Positions 43,315-51,340 of a stretch of 64,000 nucleotides of DNA are shown in pieces. The notes under the pieces were generated by a model that saw only the letters and a list, made by a program, of their open reading frames with translations, was not told the DNA's origin and did no database searches. The stretch is from Flavobacterium sp. CF108. GTDB taxonomy: Bacteria; Bacteroidota; Bacteroidia; Flavobacteriales; Flavobacteriaceae. The DNA lies in contig NZ_FQWW01000010.1 of the NCBI RefSeq assembly GCF_900129795.1, forward strand, positions 1 to 64,000. The letters run 5' to 3'. How positions within the stretch are numbered: the first letter of the stretch is position 1; the number at the start of each line of letters is the position of its first letter. The position numbers and the translations under genes were made by a program.

Positions 43315-44604
43315 ATGTCAAAAAAAACAATTTACTTCTTAGTTGGCGGAGCTGTAATTATTATCATAGCATTAATAGGGCTTTCCAAAGCAGGAGTAAT
43401 AGGAAACAAAGATGAAGGAAAAGAAGTTGAAACATCAAAAGTAAACGCTTCGACAATTGTAGAAACAGTTTCGGCAACAGGAAAAATCCAGCCGGAAATT
43501 GAAGTAAAACTTTCATCAATGGTTTCCGGTGAAATTATTGCATTAAATGTAAAAGAAGGCCAAGTTGTAAAAAAAGGCGATTTACTGGTAAAAATAAATC
43601 CTGATTTGTATACTTCAGGTTTAGAAAGATCGGTAGCAAATTTATCTGGAACTAAAGCCGGTTTAGTGCAGTCTGAAGCCAGTTTTAAAGAGGCAAAAGC
43701 AAATTATGAGCGTAACAAAACGCTTTATGATAAAGGTGTAATTTCAAAATCAGATTGGGATAAAGCTATATCGACATATGAAGTTGCAAAGGCAACAAAA
43801 CAATCTTCTTACTATAATGTTCAAAGTGCTTCGGCATCTGTAACAGAAGCTAGAGACAATTTAGGACGTACAACAATTTATGCTCCTGCAGATGGTACAA
43901 TTTCGGTACTAAATGTTGAATTGGGAGAACGTGTTTTAGGAACGCAGCAAATGGCCGGAACGGAGCTTTTAAGAGTTGCGAACCTTAATAACATGGAAGT
44001 TGAAGTTGATGTAAACGAAAATGACATTGTAAAAATTAAAATAGGGGACGAGGCAAATGTTGAAGTCGATGCTTATTTAAAAAAGAAATTTAAAGGTGTT
44101 GTAACCAGTATTTCAAATTCTGCAAGTACAACATTAACTTCAGATCAGGTTACCAATTTCAAAGTTAAAGTTCGTATTTTAAAAGAATCATATCAGGATT
44201 TATTAGAAGGAAAACCAGCAGCGTATTCGCCTTTTAGACCTGGAATGACAGCTACTGTTGATATTATTACAACGACTAAAAACAATGTTTTGGCAGTGCC
44301 AATTAGTTCTGTTGTGGTAAAATCTGACACAACTGCTGTAAAAGATTTTACGGTTGAAGATCCAAATGAGAAAAAAGCAGCTCCAAAAAGCGATAAAAAA
44401 TTCGAATGCGTTTTTGTAAAAGTAGGAGACAAAGCTAAAATCAGAATTATTAAAACTGGAATTCAGGATGATACAAATATCGAAGTAATGTCTGGTTTGA
44501 AACCGGGAGATGTGGTAATTACTGGGCCATATACAACAGTTTCTAAAGAGTTAAATTCTGGAGATAAAGTAAAGCTTAAAAAAGCAGAAGCTCCTAAGAA
44601 ATAA
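43315..44604 (+). CDS. Periplasmic adaptor (membrane fusion) protein, second
   Basis: This 429-residue adaptor has an N-terminal helix (about 5-22), the first lipoyl half (GKIQPEIEVKLSSMVSGEII, VKEGQVVKKGDLLVKI), a coiled-coil hairpin (about 95-165) and the second half (RTTIYAPADGTISVLNVELG). Barrel and membrane-proximal domains follow, with a Lys-rich insert (about 340-360, DPNEKKAAPKSDKKF) and a Lys-rich C-terminus. It belongs to the MacA/HlyD-type family, like the gene at 40657, but the two are only distantly similar. It ends the export operon; the REP-like hairpin at 44629 follows. Confidence 0.92.
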   Translation: MSKKTIYFLVGGAVIIIIALIGLSKAGVIGNKDEGKEVETSKVNASTIVETVSATGKIQPEIEVKLSSMVSGEIIALNVKEGQVVKKGDLLVKINPDLYTSGLERSVANLSGTKAGLVQSEASFKEAKANYERNKTLYDKGVISKSDWDKAISTYEVAKATKQSSYYNVQSASASVTEARDNLGRTTIYAPADGTISVLNVELGERVLGTQQMAGTELLRVANLNNMEVEVDVNENDIVKIKIGDEANVEVDAYLKKKFKGVVTSISNSASTTLTSDQVTNFKVKVRILKESYQDLLEGKPAAYSPFRPGMTATVDIITTTKNNVLAVPISSVVVKSDTTAVKDFTVEDPNEKKAAPKSDKKFECVFVKVGDKAKIRIIKTGIQDDTNIEVMSGLKPGDVVITGPYTTVSKELNSGDKVKLKKAEAPKK

Positions 44605-44628
44605 ATAATAAGATATATTTAAGATATT

Positions 44629-44692
44629 TGTCAGGCTGAGCGAAGTCGAAGCCTCGTTGCTTTATAAGCCTTCGACTTCGCTCAGCCTGACA
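44629..44692. repeat. REP-like hairpin with 23-bp perfect stem
   Basis: The arms 44629-44651 and 44670-44692 are exact inverse complements over 23 bp (gtcaggctgagcgaagtcga and its complement), separated by 18 nt. It is more GC-rich than its surroundings. The motif cttcgacttcgctcagcctg is, from memory, a very common interspersed palindrome in Flavobacterium and other bacterial genomes. No T-run follows, so it is probably a mobile-type repeat and not a simple terminator. Confidence 0.85.
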
Positions 44693-44718
44693 TAATATTA
44701 ATTTTAAAATTACGCACA

Positions 44719-45393
44719 TTGTCTTTCATTCTCAATATCGAAACCGCTACCAAAAACTGTTCAGTCTCAATTGCAAAAAATGGAGAAACTGTTCTCTGTA
44801 AAGAAATTGCTGAAGAAGGATATTCGCATGCTGAAAAACTTCATGTTTTTATTGAAGAAGTTATTGCAGAATCAGGTATTTCAGTTCAGGATTTAAAAGC
44901 CATTGCAGTAAGTCAGGGACCAGGTTCTTATACAGGTTTACGAATTGGGGTTTCGGCAGCAAAAGGACTGTGTTTTGCATTAAATATTCCATTAATTGCT
45001 GTAGATACTTTACAGACTTTGGCCTCAAAAGCGAATGTTTCTGACGGAAAAATTATTCCGATGCTGGACGCCAGAAGAATGGAAGTTTACAGCGAGGTTT
45101 TTAATGCTGATTTAGAAGTTGAAAGAGGAATTCAAGCGGAGATTATTACAGAAGAATCTTTTGCAGCATATACAGAAAAGATTTATTTCGTTGGAGATTG
45201 TGCAGAGAAATGCAAACCAGTTTTAACTAAAGAAAACTTTGTGTTTTTAGAAGAAATCAAATACCCTTCGGCAAGAGAAATGAGTAAAATCAGTTTTGAT
45301 AAATATCAAAAAAGCGACACTGTTGATGTCGCTTATTTTGAACCTTATTATTTAAAAGATTTTATGATGACACTGCCATCAAAAAAACAATAA
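44719..45393 (+). CDS. tsaB: tRNA threonylcarbamoyladenosine biosynthesis protein TsaB
   Basis: This 224-residue protein starts with TTG (MSFILNIETATKNCSVSIAKNG), the family start with the ASKHA phosphate-1-like loop. SQGPGSYTGLRIGVSAAKGL is the TsaB signature. TsaB is a catalytically inactive partner of TsaD; with TsaE they place the threonylcarbamoyl group on A37 of ANN-decoding tRNAs in the cytoplasm. Length is normal for the family. It starts 27 nt after the REP-like hairpin and is convergent with the MscS gene, with 7 nt between stop codons. Confidence 0.95.
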   Translation: MSFILNIETATKNCSVSIAKNGETVLCKEIAEEGYSHAEKLHVFIEEVIAESGISVQDLKAIAVSQGPGSYTGLRIGVSAAKGLCFALNIPLIAVDTLQTLASKANVSDGKIIPMLDARRMEVYSEVFNADLEVERGIQAEIITEESFAAYTEKIYFVGDCAEKCKPVLTKENFVFLEEIKYPSAREMSKISFDKYQKSDTVDVAYFEPYYLKDFMMTLPSKKQ

Positions 45394-45400
45394 ACTACTT

Positions 45401-46213
45401 TTATTTTTGAACAGTAAACGGCTGAACAGAAATTCCTGCTTCGTCTAAAGCTGTTTTGCAATTTTCTAAAGTATCAGAAAAAACAGCTCCGTAATTAATA
45501 TTTTTTGCCCACGGACGAACCGCAAAATCAACAGAACTTGCAGACAAATTTTTTACGAAAACTTCCGGTGCCGGCTTTTTAAGTACTTTTGGATTTTTAT
45601 TTAAAACATCCAATAAAACTTCTTTCGCCTTTTTAATGTCAGAATCATAAGAAACTGAGAATGTCAAATCGGCTCTTCTTTCTCCCTGCATCGAATAATT
45701 AATAATAGTTCCGTTTGACAAAGCACCATTCGGAACAAAAACCGTTTGATTATTTCCGGTCAGCATTTTAGTGACAAAAATCTGAATCTCTAAAACCGTT
45801 GCAATAACTCCTTGAGCTTCGATTGTATCTCCAACTTTAAAAGGTTTGAAAACGATAATCAGCATTCCGCCCGCAAAATTCGAAAGTGAACCCTGAAGTG
45901 ATAAACCAATTGCCAGACCCATTGCACCCAGAATAGCTACAAATGAAGACGTCTCGATTCCGAGTTTTGAAATAAAAGTAACAAACAATAAAACCCGAAG
46001 CGCCCACAATAAAATGTCAGCAAGGAATTTTGTTAATGTTGGGTCAAGATTTCTCTTAACCATTACTTTTCTAATTATTCTGTTGATTAATCGAATAGCA
46101 TATAAACCAACAAATAAAATCAGCAGTGCCGAGATTAATTTTGGCGAATAATCGATTAAAATATTGATGAATTTTGTAGCGTAACCGCTAAACTGTTCAG
46201 GATTGATGTACAT
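45401..46213 (-). CDS. Small-conductance mechanosensitive channel (MscS family)
   Basis: This 270-residue protein has three membrane helices (about 20-45, 64-82, 88-118) and the MscS core. The pore helix TM3 is GAMGLAIGLSLQGSLSNFAG, followed by GMLIIVFKPFKVGDTIEAQG of the beta domain and a cytoplasmic vestibule to the C-terminus (FAVRPWAKNINYGAVFSDTL). It opens under membrane tension at hypo-osmotic shock to release solutes. Length and order match E. coli MscS (286). It is convergent with tsaB and lies downstream of the small acidic protein gene, with a hairpin between. Confidence 0.95.
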   Translation of the reverse strand: MYINPEQFSGYATKFINILIDYSPKLISALLILFVGLYAIRLINRIIRKVMVKRNLDPTLTKFLADILLWALRVLLFVTFISKLGIETSSFVAILGAMGLAIGLSLQGSLSNFAGGMLIIVFKPFKVGDTIEAQGVIATVLEIQIFVTKMLTGNNQTVFVPNGALSNGTIINYSMQGERRADLTFSVSYDSDIKKAKEVLLDVLNKNPKVLKKPAPEVFVKNLSASSVDFAVRPWAKNINYGAVFSDTLENCKTALDEAGISVQPFTVQK

Positions 46214-46223
46214 ATTATTTTGA

Positions 46224-46250
46224 ATAAAAAAACCTTCTCAAAGAGAAGGT
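46224..46250 (-). terminator. Terminator between the acidic protein gene and mscS
   Basis: The hairpin accttctc / gagaaggt (46232-46239 and 46243-46250) has a T-run on the minus strand. It ends the gene at 46305, yet also lies between a promoter-like element (46263-46270) and the mscS ATG. Confidence 0.8.
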
Positions 46251-46262
46251 AAATTGATTTTG

Positions 46263-46270
46263 CAAATATA
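46263..46270 (-). promoter_or_regulatory. -7 element that may drive mscS
   Basis: TATATTTG on the minus strand matches TAnnTTTG, 49 nt before the mscS ATG. A terminator-like hairpin lies between them, so any transcript begun here would have to read through it. Confidence 0.4.
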
Positions 46271-46304
46271 GCTATATTTTGTTTTTATATAAAAATACTT
46301 TCCG

Positions 46305-46631
46305 TTACTTCTCTTCTTCAGAGTCTGAATCTGTTACTCCGTCTTCGCTCACATCCACTACAGTTTCTGTAACCAATTTATAATCCTCATTCGCCGTTTC
46401 AGTAATTACTTCTTTGATAGAATCAATCACATCGTGTATAGAGTCAGATGCTTTTTCTACATATTCGCTCACGGCATCTTTAGTATGTTCCAGATATTCG
46501 GCAGCAGAATCGATTATAGGTTCTGAGGCTTCTTTAACTTCTTCAAAAGTATTTTCGGCCTGATCTGCAAAATCTACTGCTGTTTCTTTTGCCGAGCCAA
46601 ACAAATTGCTGAAAAATGATGATAATCCCAT
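46305..46631 (-). CDS. Small acidic helical protein
   Basis: A 108-residue protein with an amphipathic N-terminus (MGLSSFFSNLFGSAKETAV) and repeated acidic heptad-like helices (DQAENTFEEVKEASEPIIDS, AAEYLEHTKDAVSEYVEKAS). It ends in an Asp/Glu tail (DSDSEEEK). It has no membrane helix or cysteine. The pattern resembles YtxH/LEA-like stress proteins, but I cannot assign a family. It lies between mscS and an NifU-type gene, each with its own terminator, so it is a single-gene unit. No clear promoter element was seen in the 134-nt upstream gap. Confidence 0.75.
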   Translation of the reverse strand: MGLSSFFSNLFGSAKETAVDFADQAENTFEEVKEASEPIIDSAAEYLEHTKDAVSEYVEKASDSIHDVIDSIKEVITETANEDYKLVTETVVDVSEDGVTDSDSEEEK

Positions 46632-46714
46632 GGTTTTAAAATGATTAGTTAAGGTTACAATATTAATTATTTTTGGAGAGAAACAATTTAATTTTCGTTT
46701 AATTAATTATAAAA

Positions 46715-46742
46715 TAAAAAAAGCGCCTCAAATGAGACGCTT
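46715..46742 (-). terminator. Terminator of the nfu gene
   Basis: The arms aagcgcctca and tgagacgctt pair with a single mismatch, and a T-run of seven follows on the minus strand. Confidence 0.85.
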
Positions 46743-46765
46743 AAAATTATATACAATTGAAATTT

Positions 46766-47665
46766 TTATGCATTTAAAGCTTCAACTTTAATACCTTCAT
46801 CATTCAGCATACTTTTCAGCATATTTTCGATACCGCTTTTTAAAGTAAAAGTAGACGATGGACAACCGCTGCACGCACCTTGTAAAATCACTTTTACAGT
46901 CTTATCCTCTTCATTATAAGAATCGAAAGCAATATTTCCACCATCGGCCGCAACCGCTGGTTTTACGTATTCTTCTAAAATATTGATAATTTGCTGAGAC
47001 GTAACATCTAATTTGTCAAATGCTTCATCTTTTGTAACATCATTTTTAGTAGTGGTCTGAATTAAACTTTCATCTAAAACAGTTCCTCCGTTTTCAATAA
47101 ATTGTTTAATGAATGTTCTTACCTCTAAAGTGATTTCAGACCAGTCGTTGATTTCGTATTTAGTAACCGAAATATAATTTTCATCAATAAAAACCTCTTT
47201 TACATAAGGAAATTTGAATAATTCCTGTGCAAGCGGAGAAGAAGCAGTCTGATCAATATTTTTGTATTCAACCGCGTTTCTAGTCAACATTCTGCTTACC
47301 ACAAATTTAAGTGCCGAAGGGTTAGGAGTTGTTTCTCCGTAAACCGTAATAGGTTGTTTTTTTGCTTTGTTTTCGTCAACTTTAATGATAACGCCGCCTT
47401 TGTCTACAAATGCTGCAATTTGCTCTGCAACATCGTCCTGAACATCGCTCCATTCTACAATGCTATATCTTTCGATTGCAATAAAATTTCCTGAAATATA
47501 AACTGTTTTTACAAATGGCAGATAGAACAATTGCTGTGCTAAAGGCGAAGCTTGGGCTTCATCAATATTTTTGAATTCAAAGTTTTGATTTTGAGTAATA
47601 AAATCTTCAAACTCGAATTTTAGGATAGTAGGATTTTGAGTCTCTTTTATAGTGATTTTTGTCAT
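46766..47665 (-). CDS. NifU-type Fe-S scaffold protein with duplicated N-terminal domain
   Basis: This 299-residue protein has two tandem Nfu N-terminal domains (about 1-95 and 105-200): NPTILKFEFED...ASPLAQQLFYLPFVKTVYIS and NPSALKFVVSR...ASSPLAQELFKFPYVKEVFI. The NifU C-terminal domain (about 215-299) follows with the cluster-binding GACSGCPSS (Cys265, Cys268). Nfu proteins accept and deliver [4Fe-4S] clusters in the cytoplasm. The frame is open to a TTG at 47683, but that lies inside a promoter element; the ATG at 47665 (MTKITIKETQN) is chosen. It is a single-gene unit, divergent from the PorP/SprF gene. Confidence 0.93.
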   Translation of the reverse strand: MTKITIKETQNPTILKFEFEDFITQNQNFEFKNIDEAQASPLAQQLFYLPFVKTVYISGNFIAIERYSIVEWSDVQDDVAEQIAAFVDKGGVIIKVDENKAKKQPITVYGETTPNPSALKFVVSRMLTRNAVEYKNIDQTASSPLAQELFKFPYVKEVFIDENYISVTKYEINDWSEITLEVRTFIKQFIENGGTVLDESLIQTTTKNDVTKDEAFDKLDVTSQQIINILEEYVKPAVAADGGNIAFDSYNEEDKTVKVILQGACSGCPSSTFTLKSGIENMLKSMLNDEGIKVEALNA

Positions 47666-47680
47666 GGTAGTAATTTTTTG

Positions 47681-47688
47681 CAAATTTA
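47681..47688 (-). promoter_or_regulatory. -7 promoter element of the nfu gene
   Basis: TAAATTTG on the minus strand matches TAnnTTTG and lies 15 nt before the ATG at 47665, overlapping the alternative TTG start. Confidence 0.55.
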
Positions 47689-47808
47689 CTAAAGTTATTT
47701 TCTACTATTACCTATATTTGATTTTTTAATAAAATAATTAAGACTCTATTCAAATAATTCGTACGAAATTATTAAGAGTGTAAAAATTAGACTAACTAGC
47801 CCGCCATT

Positions 47809-48798
47809 ATGAAATTAAAAATTAAGTTATTAATTGTTTTTTTAATAACGACTTTTTATACTTATTCTCAAGAAGGAATTCCTGTTTACTCTGATTATTT
47901 ATCAGATAATTACTACTTAATTCACCCTTCTATGGCCGGAGCTGCTAATTGCACAAAAGTTAGATTAACAGCCAGAAAGCAATGGTTTGGTCAGGAAGAT
48001 GCGCCTACACTTCAAACTTTAAGTGTTAACGGAAGGATAGGAGAACGTTCTGGTGCCGGAATTATTGTTTTTAATGATAAAAACGGATATCATTCTGAAA
48101 AAGGAGTAAAGCTTACCTATGCGCATCATATTATGTTTTCAAGAGATGAAGTCGATTTAAATCAGCTCTCTTTTGGTATTAGCGGAGGATTGATTCAGAA
48201 TCAATTAGATGAAACAAAATTTGGCGGTACTTTTGATCCAATTGTTTTTGGTTCGATTCAAAAAGATTCTTATTTTAATGTAGATTTTGGAGCTTCATAT
48301 AACTATTTAGATTTTTATGCGCACGCTACAGTTCAGGGCGTTCTTGAAACGAGAAGAGAATTGTATACAGATTACGAAAGTGATAATTTAAGAAAGTTTC
48401 TTTTCAGTGCAGGTTATGTATTTGGAAAAAGAGATAAAATTACCTGGGAACCTTCTATTTTATTCCAATTGTTTGATCAAACAAAAGAAAAATCGATTGA
48501 CTTGAACCTGAAAGCTTATAAGAATTTAGATTTTGGAAGTTTATGGGCGGCCTTATCTTATAGAAGGAGTTTTGACGGAGCTCAATTTAGTACTGGAAGT
48601 GGAGTTTCAAATCAAAAACTACAATATTTTACCCCAATTGTGGGCGTGAATTTTAAAAACTTTATGTTTGCTTATACCTATTCTCAGGTTACGGGCGATG
48701 TAAAATTTGATACTGGCGGATACCACCAGATTACTTTAGGAGTTAATATATTTTGTAGAAAGGAACGTTACGATTGTAACTGTCCGGCAATTAATTAA
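47809..48798 (+). CDS. PorP/SprF family type IX secretion membrane protein (second)
   Basis: The 329-residue protein has a signal peptide (ITTFYTYSQEG) and the PorP/SprF pattern: VYSDYLSDNYYLIHPSMAGA, KQWFGQEDAPTLQTLSVNG, then barrel strands and a cysteine-bearing end (FCRKERYDCNCPAIN). The standard NPAYAG motif is HPSMAGA here. The C-terminal CxxxxxxCxC tail differs from the gene at 2523. No T9SS substrate gene lies next to it, so it may be the stand-alone, general PorP rather than a partner of one protein. It is 9 nt before a gamma carbonic anhydrase, a pairing without an obvious functional link. Confidence 0.9.
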   Translation: MKLKIKLLIVFLITTFYTYSQEGIPVYSDYLSDNYYLIHPSMAGAANCTKVRLTARKQWFGQEDAPTLQTLSVNGRIGERSGAGIIVFNDKNGYHSEKGVKLTYAHHIMFSRDEVDLNQLSFGISGGLIQNQLDETKFGGTFDPIVFGSIQKDSYFNVDFGASYNYLDFYAHATVQGVLETRRELYTDYESDNLRKFLFSAGYVFGKRDKITWEPSILFQLFDQTKEKSIDLNLKAYKNLDFGSLWAALSYRRSFDGAQFSTGSGVSNQKLQYFTPIVGVNFKNFMFAYTYSQVTGDVKFDTGGYHQITLGVNIFCRKERYDCNCPAIN

Positions 48799-48807
48799 AA
48801 TTTTATT

Positions 48808-49320
48808 ATGCTTATTAAATCTGTAAACGGAAAATCACCTGCAATTCCAGAAGATTGTTACGTAGCCGAAAATGCAACTATAGTGGGCGATGTTTCTTTT
48901 GGTGAATCTTGCAGCGTTTGGTTTAATGCAGTTGTTCGTGGCGATGTTCACTTTATCAAAATAGGACATAAAGTAAATATCCAGGATGGTGCAATAATTC
49001 ACTGTACGTATCAAAAACACCCAACAATTATAGGAAACAATGTTTCAATAGGGCACAATGCCATTGTTCACGGTTGTACAATTCACGACAATGTTTTAAT
49101 AGGAATGGGCGCTATCGTAATGGATAACTGCGTTGTCGAAAGTAATTCGATTGTGGCGGCCGGAGCGGTTTTAACCCAAAATACGGTTGTTCCTTCAGGA
49201 ACTATTTTTGCCGGCGTTCCTGCTAAAAAAGTAAAAGATATTGACCAGTCTGATTTTGCCGGAGAAATTGAACGTATTTCAAACAACTACGTAATGTATT
49301 CTGGCTGGTTTAAAGAATAA
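48808..49320 (+). CDS. Gamma carbonic anhydrase family protein
   Basis: This 170-residue left-handed beta-helix protein has hexapeptide repeats such as ATIVGDVSFGESCSVWFNAV and NNVSIGHNAIVHGCTIHDNV. The metal-binding histidines of the family are present (His65 in GAIIHCT, His83 and His88 in IGHNAIVHG). Such YrdA/PaaY-type proteins form trimers that bind zinc or iron; some have carbonic anhydrase or thioesterase activity. Length is normal. It follows the PorP/SprF gene by 9 nt and ends before a bidirectional hairpin. Confidence 0.92.
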   Translation: MLIKSVNGKSPAIPEDCYVAENATIVGDVSFGESCSVWFNAVVRGDVHFIKIGHKVNIQDGAIIHCTYQKHPTIIGNNVSIGHNAIVHGCTIHDNVLIGMGAIVMDNCVVESNSIVAAGAVLTQNTVVPSGTIFAGVPAKKVKDIDQSDFAGEIERISNNYVMYSGWFKE

Positions 49321-49343
49321 ATTCAATAAAATTCCAATAATAA

Positions 49344-49394
49344 AAAATTCCAAATTCCAATGAAGTGTCAATAACTATTGGAATTTGGAATTTT
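49344..49394. terminator. Long bidirectional hairpin between convergent genes
   Basis: The arms 49344-49361 and 49377-49394 are exact inverse complements over 18 bp (aaaattccaaattccaat). The carbonic anhydrase and LytTR genes converge on it. The same aattccaaattcc motif occurs at the 5' end of the CxxC gene (26769) and in part near 21775, so this is also an interspersed repeat. Confidence 0.75.
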
Positions 49395-49414
49395 CATTTT
49401 TGGAATTTAATACT

Positions 49415-50131
49415 TTACAAATTGATTTTTTCGAAGAAAGCATTTTTATAACTTTCGCTAATTGGAATTCGTTTATCGCTAATCAAAACCTTATTTTTTT
49501 GTATTGATTTTACGTGTTTTATATTGATAATATAAGATCTGTGAATTCGCGAAAATCCTTTGCTTGAAAGCAGGTTTTCTAATTTTATCAAACTGATTAA
49601 AGTTAGCGTGAATTTATTATCTGTCGTGTAAATTTTTACATAATCTTTCAAACCTTCGATAAAAAGAATATCCGAAAAATTCATTTTTACATTTTCATAT
49701 TCAGCTCTCACAAACATAAAATCCTGTTCTACTTCCGGAGCGGCAATATTTTCAGAAATTGGGTGAACAGCCGCTGCAGGATTACTGATTTGCTGCGCTC
49801 TAACCACAGATTTTAAAAAACGATGAAACGGAATGGGTTTTACTAAGTAATCAACCGCACCAAGATTAAATCCTTCAACGGCATAATCAGAATAAGCGGT
49901 TGTAAAAATTACCAAAGGTTTTTTTTCGATTGTATTTAAAAAGTCAATTCCTGAAAAATGCGGCATTTGAATATCAAGAAAAATCAAATCGATATTATTT
50001 TGATTGATAAAGGAAACGGCATCGATCGCATTATTGAAAGTACTGACCAATTCAAGCGAATCTACCTTCTTGACAAAATCTTCTAATAGTTCAACTGCTA
50101 AAGGTTCATCATCTATAATTACACATTTCAT
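49415..50131 (-). CDS. LytTR-family response regulator
   Basis: This 238-residue protein has a receiver domain (about 1-120) with the acidic pocket (IIDDEP), phosphorylation site Asp53 (LIFLDIQMP) and the conserved Lys98 (LVKPI). A LytTR DNA-binding domain follows (about 135-238): DYVKIYTTDNKFTLTLISL, FSRIHRSYIINIKHV. It responds to the LytS/YehU-type kinase 118 nt upstream, a standard pairing (LytSR, YehUT). It probably binds direct repeats near its target promoters. It has an internal promoter, so it can be expressed apart from the operon. Confidence 0.95.
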   Translation of the reverse strand: MKCVIIDDEPLAVELLEDFVKKVDSLELVSTFNNAIDAVSFINQNNIDLIFLDIQMPHFSGIDFLNTIEKKPLVIFTTAYSDYAVEGFNLGAVDYLVKPIPFHRFLKSVVRAQQISNPAAAVHPISENIAAPEVEQDFMFVRAEYENVKMNFSDILFIEGLKDYVKIYTTDNKFTLTLISLIKLENLLSSKGFSRIHRSYIINIKHVKSIQKNKVLISDKRIPISESYKNAFFEKINL

Positions 50132-50168
50132 CTGTTGAAAATTAAGTTTTTAAATTTGTTTTGGCAGT

Positions 50169-50176
50169 CAAAAGTA
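50169..50176 (-). promoter_or_regulatory. -7 promoter element of the LytTR regulator gene
   Basis: TACTTTTG on the minus strand matches TAnnTTTG, 37 nt before the ATG at 50131, in the gap after the kinase gene. Confidence 0.5.
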
Positions 50177-50248
50177 GTTTTAAACCAATAAATTAAGTTT
50201 TAAAATTATCATAAAAATACGGAATTAATTCCAGTATCAATTTAACGT

Positions 50249-51340
50249 TTATGTCGTTTTGATTTCGTCTAATTTTAAATTTAGATGAACCCGATAAAAA
50301 TGATTGTCCTGATTAATAGTTAGTTCGTGGGCGTTGGGATAAAGTAAATCTAATCGGTTTTGAATATTTATAAGTCCTATGCCAGAATTGTCAGGATCTT
50401 TTTCATAATTTTCGATAGTATTCTCAATCCAAAAATCCAGATCATTTTCAGAAATGAATATCTTAATTTTTACGTGCGTAGCACCTTTGTAATCGGTTCC
50501 GTACTTAAAAGCATTTTCAACAAAAGAAATTAAAAGCAAAGGTTCAATAAACTTGTTTTTGGTATTGCCGTGAACATTTATTACAATGTCTTCAATATTA
50601 TTCAGCCTGAGTTTTTGCAGTTCAATATAATTTTGAATGTAATTGATTTCTTTTTCTAAAGCCACCGTTTTGTTATCTGTTTCGTAGAGCATATAGCGCA
50701 TTAATTCAGATAAGGTTACGATGGCGTCAGGGACCAAATCAGATTTCTTATGTGCCAGAGAATAAATACTGTTTAAGGAATTGAATAAAAAATGCGGATT
50801 GGTTTGCTTACGCAGATAGATCAATTCTGTATTCGTTCTGTGTGTTTCGGCGATTAATTTGTTTTGCTGATTATTATAAAATTCTGTCAATGTTCTAATA
50901 ACGGCGCTTATGGTAATAATTAGAATATAGAAAAAAGATGGGCCAATTTTAAAAAACAATGGCTGTCTCGCAGGTGCCATCATTACTCTGCCTTTTTGCT
51001 TAAACAGGTTAATTGCTTCGGGCGGAATCATTCTTGTTCTCATATGTCTAAACTCAGGAATAAAATAATGAATCCTGATAATCATAAATACGGCGATAAT
51101 AATAAAAATAAACAGAAAATATTTCCAATATTTTTTTTGTAAAAGAAGGGCAGGTACCAAGTAAAAATAATTCAGATAAAACAGCAGAATTCCCGTTGCC
51201 CATTGTACATAGAAATCATTATTGATTCTAAATGGACTTTCATAAAATTGAATCAGCGATGTTAGAATAAAGAAAATCCAAATCATAAAATGGAATAGTA
51301 TTTTATTTGAATTTGTATTTTTAATGGTATCTAGTGTCAT
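50249..51340 (-). CDS. LytS/YehU-type sensor histidine kinase
   Basis: This 363-residue inner-membrane kinase has four predicted membrane helices (about 13-31, 44-68, 73-91, 133-151) and a His_kinase (PF06580) domain with the site His183 in KQTNPHFLFNSLNSIYSLAH. A HATPase domain follows with VENAFKYGTD and GIGLINIQNRLDLLYP. No large sensing domain is visible, so the membrane part itself may sense a ligand. It begins directly after the DUF4907 lipoprotein gene and pairs with the regulator at 49415. Association with two envelope lipoproteins suggests that they modulate its signalling; this is inference. Confidence 0.94.
   Translation of the reverse strand: MTLDTIKNTNSNKILFHFMIWIFFILTSLIQFYESPFRINNDFYVQWATGILLFYLNYFYLVPALLLQKKYWKYFLFIFIIIAVFMIIRIHYFIPEFRHMRTRMIPPEAINLFKQKGRVMMAPARQPLFFKIGPSFFYILIITISAVIRTLTEFYNNQQNKLIAETHRTNTELIYLRKQTNPHFLFNSLNSIYSLAHKKSDLVPDAIVTLSELMRYMLYETDNKTVALEKEINYIQNYIELQKLRLNNIEDIVINVHGNTKNKFIEPLLLISFVENAFKYGTDYKGATHVKIKIFISENDLDFWIENTIENYEKDPDNSGIGLINIQNRLDLLYPNAHELTINQDNHFYRVHLNLKLDEIKTT

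Noticed and set aside
44629..44692. Simple rho-independent terminator
   Set aside because: Long perfect stem with 18-nt loop and no T-run on either side fits a REP-like repeat better.
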